From the NCBI RefSeq assembly GCF_016904945.1, contig NZ_JADIKF010000040.1, forward strand, positions 930,001-994,000: a stretch of DNA of 64,000 bases, given 5' to 3'. This stretch comes from Dyella mobilis. Lineage in GTDB: Bacteria > Pseudomonadota > Gammaproteobacteria > Xanthomonadales > Rhodanobacteraceae. A program made the position numbers and the translations under genes. The notes beneath the pieces were generated by a model. That model was not told where the DNA came from, searched no databases, and worked only from the letters and a program-made list of their open reading frames with translations. This document shows, piece by piece, positions 58,805 through 64,000 of this stretch (within the stretch, counting starts at the first letter, position 1; the number at the start of each line of letters is the position of its first letter).

Positions 58805-60163
58805 ATGCGTATAGCGATTGTGACGTGCCTGTTTTGCACTACCGTGCTGCTGGCCACCACCAGCGCGCGCGCGCAGTCGCCTGCACCTCCGCAGGGACCT
58901 TCTACGCGGGAGTTGCTGACCGAGTTCGGTTCCGCACCTAATGGCCTGGCCCGCTACAACTACCTCACATCGGTACTTCCGCTCGTGCAAGGCGACGACA
59001 GATCGCTCGTGCAGCAGTTGCTGGCGACGGTAGACAGCGAATTGGGGTTGTATAACGAAGCCTTGGTCGCGTTCCCGTTCGACAATCGCATTGCCCCACC
59101 AAGCTCCATACCGCTGCCCTTCGAGGACGATTGGCGCAGCGTCGATGCCGCAGACGCAGTGGTGGCTGCGGCGGCAGATCGACGCATCGTGATGATCAAC
59201 GAGGCCCACCACGACGCCCACACTCGCGAATTGACGCTGGACCTGCTGCCGCGATTGCGCGCCATGGGCTTTCGCTATTTCGCCATCGAAGCCCTAGGCG
59301 ACAAAGATCCGGACCTAGTGCAGCGCGGCTACGTCACCGAGCAATCGGGCAGCGAGTACCTGCTGGAACCGCTCTATGGCGAAATAGTGCGCCAGGCGAT
59401 CAAGCTCGGCTTCATTATCGTGCCCTACGACCCTGAAAAGGCGACCATAGAGAATCGCGACACCGAAGAAGCCGCGGCGCTTTATGCCAAAGTATTCGCC
59501 AAGGATCCACAAGCCAAGCTGTTCGTGCACGCCGGCTATTCGCACGTGGACAAAGCTCCCGGCAACCTCGGCGACGATATTCATCCGATGGCCATGCAAT
59601 TGAAACAGCTCAGCGGCCTCGACCCGCTTTGTGTGGACCAGGTGCAGTTTCGCGACGTGGCCCCGGGCGGGCTCGATTTCGGCCCTTACAGCACGGTTGC
59701 CATGCAATTCAGGCCGCAAGGCCCGATTGCCCTACGCAACCGGCACACGAACGCCATCTGGAGTTCCGATCCGTCACGCCACGACATTTCGGTCATTCTG
59801 CCGCCCGTGACCGAACGGGACCTGGACGTGCGCGGACTCATGAAGCCCGATTTGATGCGGCGAATTATTCTTCTGCCCAGCGAACCTTTCGACATGGACC
59901 AACGCCCCAGTTGGCTGACACTCGGCGGCAAGCGCGTGCCCTTCACCATCAACCAGGATCTTTGCAACAGACGGATCCCCTGCGTCGTGGATGCTTACTA
60001 CCCCAACGAACCGGACACCTCCGTTCCGGCGGATCGCTACACCTTCCACGACGCGCACTCGCGCAACGAGCTCTATCTCTACCCTGGGCGGTATCGCCTG
60101 CGTGCCTGGAATGCCGGCGGCACGACCCTGTCGGAGCAAGAGATCGTGGTACCTGCGCGCTAG
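58805..60163 (+). CDS. Secreted ChaN/EreA-like protein
   Basis: 452 residues. Signal peptide 1-23, then a core with VMINEAHHDAHTREL, GFRYFAIEALG, LGFIIVPYD and LFVHAGYSHVDKAP, the pattern of ChaN/TIKI/EreA-like proteins (His, Glu metal or heme-binding residues). A C-terminal beta-rich region follows (residues about 330-452). The family call is tentative. No Shine-Dalgarno is clear before the ATG. It stands alone. Confidence 0.68.
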   Translation: MRIAIVTCLFCTTVLLATTSARAQSPAPPQGPSTRELLTEFGSAPNGLARYNYLTSVLPLVQGDDRSLVQQLLATVDSELGLYNEALVAFPFDNRIAPPSSIPLPFEDDWRSVDAADAVVAAAADRRIVMINEAHHDAHTRELTLDLLPRLRAMGFRYFAIEALGDKDPDLVQRGYVTEQSGSEYLLEPLYGEIVRQAIKLGFIIVPYDPEKATIENRDTEEAAALYAKVFAKDPQAKLFVHAGYSHVDKAPGNLGDDIHPMAMQLKQLSGLDPLCVDQVQFRDVAPGGLDFGPYSTVAMQFRPQGPIALRNRHTNAIWSSDPSRHDISVILPPVTERDLDVRGLMKPDLMRRIILLPSEPFDMDQRPSWLTLGGKRVPFTINQDLCNRRIPCVVDAYYPNEPDTSVPADRYTFHDAHSRNELYLYPGRYRLRAWNAGGTTLSEQEIVVPAR

Positions 60164-60247
60164 CTGCCGCTTGTCCTCATCGCCCACGACGGGGGCGATG
60201 CAAACCGGCCCGGCCGCCCCTTAGTGTAGAAAGCGCTTGCGCCAATC

Positions 60248-60286
60248 AAATTACGGGCGTAATTTTATCCATAGACTACAGATGTA
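60248..60286. promoter_or_regulatory. BlaI-type operator pair
   Basis: AAATTACG-GG-CGTAATTT (60248-60265) is a perfect 18-base palindrome and TACA-GA-TGTA (60277-60286) a second one, the form of BlaI/MecI operators. They lie 19-57 bases upstream of the GTG start of the BlaI-like gene. Confidence 0.72.
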
Positions 60287-60304
60287 ATCCACGAGGAACC
60301 CCAC

Positions 60305-60691
60305 GTGCCCACGCCCCCCGCCTCAATCAGCGAAGCCGAGAGCCACGTCATGGAAGTGCTGTGGCGCCAGTCGCCGTTGTCATCCGAACAAATTGTCGCT
60401 GCCGTGCAAAAGCACAGCGACTGGCACGAGAAAACCATCCGCACCCTGCTCAATCGCCTGCTGAGCAAGCAGGCGGTCGAAGCCAGCCGCGACGGGCGGC
60501 GCTATCTGTATAGCCCTTTGCTCAGTCGCGCGCAGTGGCAGTCGCAGGAAAGTCGCAGCCTGCTCGATCGCGTCTTCGGCGGTCGCGTTGCGCCGCTGCT
60601 CGCCCACTTCAGTCAGCACGAAAAACTCTCGGCGAAGGATGTCGCCGAACTGCGCAAACTGATCGACAGCATCGAGCGGAAGGAGCGCTGA
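60305..60691 (+). CDS. BlaI/MecI-family repressor
   Basis: 128 residues from GTG 60305 with GAGGAA upstream. Winged helix: SEAESHVMEVLWRQSPLSSEQIV, HEKTIRTLLNRLLSKQAVE, GRRYLYSPLL, and a C-terminal helical dimer arm. BlaI repressors are cleaved when the M56 sensor fires. One base separates it from that gene. Confidence 0.92.
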   Translation: MPTPPASISEAESHVMEVLWRQSPLSSEQIVAAVQKHSDWHEKTIRTLLNRLLSKQAVEASRDGRRYLYSPLLSRAQWQSQESRSLLDRVFGGRVAPLLAHFSQHEKLSAKDVAELRKLIDSIERKER

Positions 60692-60692
60692 G

Positions 60693-62018
60693 ATGGCATC
60701 TCTCCTGTTGTACGTACTGCTGATGTCATCGCTGGGGCTGACCCTGGCGCTCTTGCTACGCAAGCCGGTGCGCCATGCCTTCGGCGCCGGGCCGGCGTTC
60801 ACACTGTGGGCATTGCCGGCCCTGCTGGCGCTGGCTCCGTGGTTGCCGATGCCGACGAAATCGCTGGCGCTGCCGCCTGTACTTACCTCGCTCCCTGCGC
60901 AAACCTGGCTGCTACCGGGAGACACACCGGCCAACAGTTACGCGTGGCTGATCGCACTCTGGTTGCTCGGTGCTGCGTATGGCACGGTGAATCTGGTCGT
61001 CCGCTACGTGCGCCTGGCGCGTACGTGCCGGCCCTTGCCGGAATCGATGCATCGTCGTTTGCTTGCCGAACATCCCACACTGGGCAAGCACAGCCTCTGG
61101 CTTCACGTGCAAGGTCCTGCCATTTTGTGGGCGCCGCGCTCGCGCCTGTTGTTGCCGGCGGATTTTCTGGACCGCTACGACACCGAGGCGCGCGACATGG
61201 TGCTGCGCCACGAATGCAGCCACCTGCAGCGCGGCGACGCGTGGTGGTGCTTGTTGAGCGAATGCGCACTGGCGCTGCTTTGGTTTCATCCGCTGGCATG
61301 GTTTGCACTGCCGCGCTTCCAGCTCGATCAGGAATTGGCCTGTGACGAACGCGTGCTGCGCGCATCGCCGGAACACGAGCTGCGTTACGCCCGTGCACTG
61401 ATGCGCAGTCATGGCGTGGATGCGCAACCGGCCATGATCCCCTGGCTCGCCGAGTCGCAATTGAAGGAGCGTCTTACCATGATAAGCCGTCGACCACACA
61501 GCAAATGGCGACGCCGATTCGGTTATGTCGTCGCGGCAACCCTGCTCGCCAGCGGAGTCGTCGTTGCGCAAACTCACAACGCTGCACCTGCTGGCACCAG
61601 TAGCGGACCTGCGCCGGATTACGCCTACAACCTTTCCGTCGCCACGCCTTATCCTGCGGATGCAGTGAAAAATCACGAGGAAGGCATGGTGATGCTGAAA
61701 GTGCTGGTCAGCACCGACGGCACCGCCCTCCGGATCGACATCGACCAGAGCGCCACCAAGGCTTCGCCGGAACTCGCCAAGGCGGCGAGCGACGCCGTGA
61801 TGAAATGGCACTTCAATCCGCAACTACAAAACGGCAGGCCGACGGAGAGCTGGGTGAAAGTGCCGGTGCTCTTCAGCTTGAACCCGCTGCCGCCACGCCC
61901 GCACGGTCCACCGCCACCGCCCGGAGCGCTACCGCCTCCACCGGGCAACGGGCCGCCTCCGCCACCGCCCCCTCCGCCGCCCGGCGGCCCCGTTGGGCAA
62001 AGCTCCTCCAATTCCTGA
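60693..62018 (+). CDS. BlaR1-type M56 metallopeptidase fused to TonB C-terminal domain
   Basis: 441 residues, AAGGAG 7 bases upstream. Membrane segments near residues 1-22, 35-55 and 85-105; M56 zinc motif VLRHECSHLQRGD with HExxH, and DQELACDERVLRASP. A further membrane helix near 265-285, then a TonB C-terminal domain (YPADAVKNHEEGMVMLKVLVSTDGTALRIDI) and a run of ten prolines at the end. BlaR1 instead carries a penicillin-binding sensor, so the signal here is probably different. Confidence 0.87.
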   Translation: MASLLLYVLLMSSLGLTLALLLRKPVRHAFGAGPAFTLWALPALLALAPWLPMPTKSLALPPVLTSLPAQTWLLPGDTPANSYAWLIALWLLGAAYGTVNLVVRYVRLARTCRPLPESMHRRLLAEHPTLGKHSLWLHVQGPAILWAPRSRLLLPADFLDRYDTEARDMVLRHECSHLQRGDAWWCLLSECALALLWFHPLAWFALPRFQLDQELACDERVLRASPEHELRYARALMRSHGVDAQPAMIPWLAESQLKERLTMISRRPHSKWRRRFGYVVAATLLASGVVVAQTHNAAPAGTSSGPAPDYAYNLSVATPYPADAVKNHEEGMVMLKVLVSTDGTALRIDIDQSATKASPELAKAASDAVMKWHFNPQLQNGRPTESWVKVPVLFSLNPLPPRPHGPPPPPGALPPPPGNGPPPPPPPPPPGGPVGQSSSNS

Positions 62019-62048
62019 GAACTTCCACCCAAGCTATTGATTTGATAT

Positions 62049-62079
62049 AACCTCGGCGCAAACACGCCGAGGTTTTTTT
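62049..62079 (+). terminator. Terminator abutting the NlpC/P60 start
   Basis: AACCTCGGCG and CGCCGAGGTT form a 10-bp stem with a 6-base loop, with a seven-T run at 62073-62079 (the first two Ts close the stem). The next base begins the ATG at 62080. It ends the BlaI/M56 transcript. Confidence 0.9.
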
Positions 62080-62649
62080 ATGGCTCTGGCCAGCACAGGT
62101 GACGCCGACAAATACCGATCATGCCGAACGGCGCTGCGCCGGGCTGCGCTGGTCGGCCTGGCATCCCTGCTTGCCGCCTGCGCCGGCTCGCCTCGCCGCG
62201 AAGCCACTTACAAGCCTTCCGAGTCGCAACTGGCCAACGAACCCGCGCGTGCACCTGAAAACTCCGTAGGCACCGCCAACGACGTATTGTTCCGCGCCAT
62301 GGCGCTGGTCGGCACGCCCTATCACTGGGGTGGCAATACACCGGAAAGCGGTTTCGATTGCAGTGGGCTGGTGGATTACATCTACCGCAATGCCGCCAAC
62401 ATCCAATTGCCGCACAGCTCGCGCGACATGGCCGTGGTCAACGGCGAGAAAGTGCGCAGCATGGATGACCTGATCAGCGGCGACCTGGTGTTTTTTGGCA
62501 GCCGCGGCGGCATCAGCCACGTCGGCGTATACGTCGGCAAAGGCCGTTTCGTGCACGCTCCCAACAGCGGCGGCACGGTGCGGCTGGACGACATCGACGG
62601 CCCGTACTGGCGCGACCACTTCGTCTACGGCAAACGATTGCTGGACTGA
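62080..62649 (+). CDS. NlpC/P60 peptidoglycan endopeptidase lipoprotein
   Basis: 189 residues. Lipobox SLLAACAG at Cys33, then the NlpC/P60 domain: MALVGTPYHWGG, FDCSGLVDYIY (catalytic Cys), ISHVGVYVGKGRFVHAP (catalytic His and third residue). It probably cuts D-Glu-mDAP links. ATG 62080 is the only in-frame ATG before the signal sequence but directly follows the T-run of a terminator, leaving no ribosome binding site, so the gene may be leaderless or start at an internal alternative codon. Confidence 0.85.
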   Translation: MALASTGDADKYRSCRTALRRAALVGLASLLAACAGSPRREATYKPSESQLANEPARAPENSVGTANDVLFRAMALVGTPYHWGGNTPESGFDCSGLVDYIYRNAANIQLPHSSRDMAVVNGEKVRSMDDLISGDLVFFGSRGGISHVGVYVGKGRFVHAPNSGGTVRLDDIDGPYWRDHFVYGKRLLD

Positions 62650-62736
62650 TATCTCGCCTGCGCGCACTACCGGTCGCACAGGATCTCGCATACGATCCCC
62701 ATGATCGGCTCTCCTTCTACGCGGAGGAATGCAAGC

Positions 62737-63846
62737 ATGCGCCTGCAAGCGATGGTTCTGGCCCTTCTGTTTTCGTTGTCCGGCCCGTTGTGGGCGGAGG
62801 CAGTCATGCCAAGCGATGCATCCCTGGGTTTCGCACTGCTCAAGCGCGTCAGCGCCGAGCACCCCGACAGCAACGTGATCATTGCTCCGCGCAACATACG
62901 AACGGCGCTGGCCGCCGTAGCCACGGGAGCAGAAGGGGAAACGGAGCAGCAAATCGTTGCGCTCACCGGCTCCTACCAGAGTATCGACAACACTTCGCTC
63001 GGTTCCGCGCAATCGGCCATGGATATCTGGGTGGCGCCGGTGGAAAAGCTGCAGCCTTCCTTTGCCGAAGGCCTGCCTGGCGTTCACGTGCAAAGCACCA
63101 GCCCGCAGGCCGCGCCCGCCGCCATCAACGACTTCGTGAGCCAGCATACGCACGGCATGATCACCCAGGTGCTGGATCAGGCGCCCGAGACCGGCATCGT
63201 GCTGACGGCAGTGCTCTATTTCAAAGGCACTTGGCAATTGCCGTTCGACAAAAACAATACCAAGCCACGGCCTTTCCATTTCGCCGGCGGCAAGACCGCC
63301 GATGTCGAAACCATGTTCCAGGCCAACAAGTTCGATTACGCCCAGAACGACAGCGGCCAGATCATCCGGCTGCCTTACAGCGGCAACGATCACCTGGTGA
63401 TGACCGTATTCCTGCCGAGGCAGAACCTCGATATTCACACCTGGCTTGCATCCATCGACGAAACATCCTGGAAAGCGATGCTCAACACGCTGCAGCGGAC
63501 TCCCGGCTCGCTGCAGGTGCCGAAGCTGAAATCGAGCTTTTCCACGACGCTGTCGCGCGAGTTGCAAGCACTTGGCATGCACCGCCCCTTTTCCGATGCG
63601 GCGCAGTTCAACGGCATCGTGCAAGGGCACCCTTTGAAGATCAGCGAAATCGTGCACAAAACCGCGTTCGCCATGGACGAGGTGTCCACCGAGGCGTCGG
63701 CGGCCACCTCGGTGATCGCTGTCGCTGCCGCCATACGGGCTCCGCGCCCGCCGTTTTCCATGGTGGTCGACCGGCCATTCTTTCTGACCATCGGCGATCG
63801 CTCCAACGATCGCATCCTGTTTGCCGGACTCGTCAACAGCCCCTAG
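62737..63846 (+). CDS. Secreted serpin (serine protease inhibitor)
   Basis: 369 residues; start MRLQAM with GGAGGAA 9 bases upstream. Signal peptide about 1-20, then a serpin fold: SNVIIAPRNIRTALA, AINDFVSQHTHGMI, LTAVLYFKGTWQLPFD, RLPYSGNDHLVMTVFLP, hinge DEVSTEASAATSV and the C-terminal DRPFFLTIGDRSNDRILFAGLV. The small-residue hinge is the inhibitory type; the reactive loop (about AAAIRAPRPP) is about five residues longer than in alpha-1-antitrypsin, so P1 is uncertain (Ala or Arg). Likely a periplasmic or secreted protease trap. Confidence 0.88.
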   Translation: MRLQAMVLALLFSLSGPLWAEAVMPSDASLGFALLKRVSAEHPDSNVIIAPRNIRTALAAVATGAEGETEQQIVALTGSYQSIDNTSLGSAQSAMDIWVAPVEKLQPSFAEGLPGVHVQSTSPQAAPAAINDFVSQHTHGMITQVLDQAPETGIVLTAVLYFKGTWQLPFDKNNTKPRPFHFAGGKTADVETMFQANKFDYAQNDSGQIIRLPYSGNDHLVMTVFLPRQNLDIHTWLASIDETSWKAMLNTLQRTPGSLQVPKLKSSFSTTLSRELQALGMHRPFSDAAQFNGIVQGHPLKISEIVHKTAFAMDEVSTEASAATSVIAVAAAIRAPRPPFSMVVDRPFFLTIGDRSNDRILFAGLVNSP

Positions 63847-63882
63847 ACCAGGCCACCTGATGACTCCAATACGGCCTTCACG

Positions 63883-63909
63883 AAATTTATATTGTTCACA
63901 ATTAAATTT
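63883..63909. promoter_or_regulatory. AT-rich dyad upstream of the MarR/OhrR gene
   Basis: AAATTTATATTGT (63883-63895) and ACAATTAAATTT (63898-63909) are near-perfect inverted arms around TC, 18 bases before the ATG. The size and AT-richness fit a MarR/OhrR autoregulatory operator. Confidence 0.65.
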
Positions 63910-63927
63910 GATGCTAACGTTACTGCC

Positions 63928-64000
63928 ATGAAGACACCCATCCACCCCTCTCTGCTTCTGGACGAACAGCTCTGCTTCGCGCTGTATGCGGCCTCGCGGC
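63928..64000 (+). CDS. MarR-family regulator, OhrR-like (3' truncated)
   Basis: Only 24 codons are inside the window. The fragment HPSLLLDEQLCFALYAASR matches the N-terminus of OhrR-type regulators, where the reactive cysteine that senses organic peroxides sits in LDxQLCFALY. Its operator-like dyad is upstream. The rest lies beyond the right edge. Confidence 0.8.
   Translation, partial: MKTPIHPSLLLDEQLCFALYAASR

Noticed and set aside
62119..63945. A 608-codon open frame opposite NlpC and serpin genes
   Set aside because: Same shadow effect; both sense genes carry signal peptides and full motifs.
1..64000. CRISPR arrays, tRNA/rRNA genes, insertion sequences, prophage
   Set aside because: No regularly spaced repeats, cloverleaf-type genes, transposase or phage gene sets were recognised on either strand; the GCGGCCGC stem at 20528-20553 is simply a terminator.

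Overview
The window is about 64 kb of GC-rich, gene-dense bacterial chromosome, almost certainly from Xanthomonadales and most like the Rhodanobacteraceae (Dyella/Rhodanobacter/Luteibacter type). The evidence is: (i) an arginine cluster with N-acetylornithine carbamoyltransferase, the acetylcitrulline-type deacetylase and the fused N-acetylglutamate synthase-kinase known from Xanthomonas; (ii) a FimX-like degenerate REC-PAS-GGDEF-EAL protein; (iii) an EF-P-like EfpL next to a normal EF-P/EpmB pair; (iv) a kynurenine-type tryptophan pathway. I see no tRNA, rRNA, CRISPR array, insertion sequence or prophage. One gene is cut at each end (GNAT at the left, MarR/OhrR regulator at the right).

Layout. 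0-5.7 kb: acetyltransferase, secreted proteins, an SDR, efpL and a FUSC membrane protein. 5.7-8.7 kb: ACMS decarboxylase, a secreted protein and kynureninase. 8.8-20.5 kb, minus strand: a long arginine-proline cluster argF'-paiB-osmC-argG-argE-argB(A)-argC-argH-cupin-proB-proA (then hemerythrin), mostly joined by ATGA/GTGA overlaps. argD is the only arginine pathway step missing. Upstream of argF' lies a leader that looks like a ribosome-mediated attenuator: an Arg-rich leader peptide, an 8-bp antiterminator and an intrinsic terminator. 20.5-33.4 kb: housekeeping genes (cysS, sufE, a histone-like-tailed DksA, yidD-pyrC, folE2, ubiG-gph, mtaD, efp/epmB). 33.6-46.5 kb: fimX, the rpsP-rimM-trmD-rplS operon behind ffh, an sdpR-sdpI-hydrolase islet between ffh and its usual neighbour ypjD, then radA, alr and dnaB. 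46.5-51.3 kb: rpsF-rpsR-rplI, an A-type Fe-S carrier, asnS and envelope proteins. 51.3-54.7 kb: a second tryptophan-catabolic module (SDR, aminomuconate-semialdehyde dehydrogenase, carbonic anhydrase, 2-aminomuconate deaminase). 54.8-64 kb: dadA-like/gor/hutG, a secreted ChaN-like protein, a BlaI/M56-TonB pair with operators, an NlpC/P60 lipoprotein, a secreted serpin and the start of a MarR/OhrR gene.

How the genes fit together. The two tryptophan modules give 3-hydroxykynurenine to 3-hydroxyanthranilate (KynU), ACMS to 2-aminomuconate semialdehyde (ACMSD), oxidation to 2-aminomuconate (dehydrogenase) and deamination; the monooxygenase, the ring-cleaving dioxygenase and the lower pathway are not in the window. 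The arg cluster runs glutamate to arginine through acetylated intermediates as far as acetylcitrulline. EF-P and EfpL, with EpmB, would serve the several polyproline-rich envelope proteins encoded here. Starts were chosen by ribosome binding sites, operon overlaps and family length, so many differ from the longest open frame. All functional names rest on remembered family motifs; no search was run.
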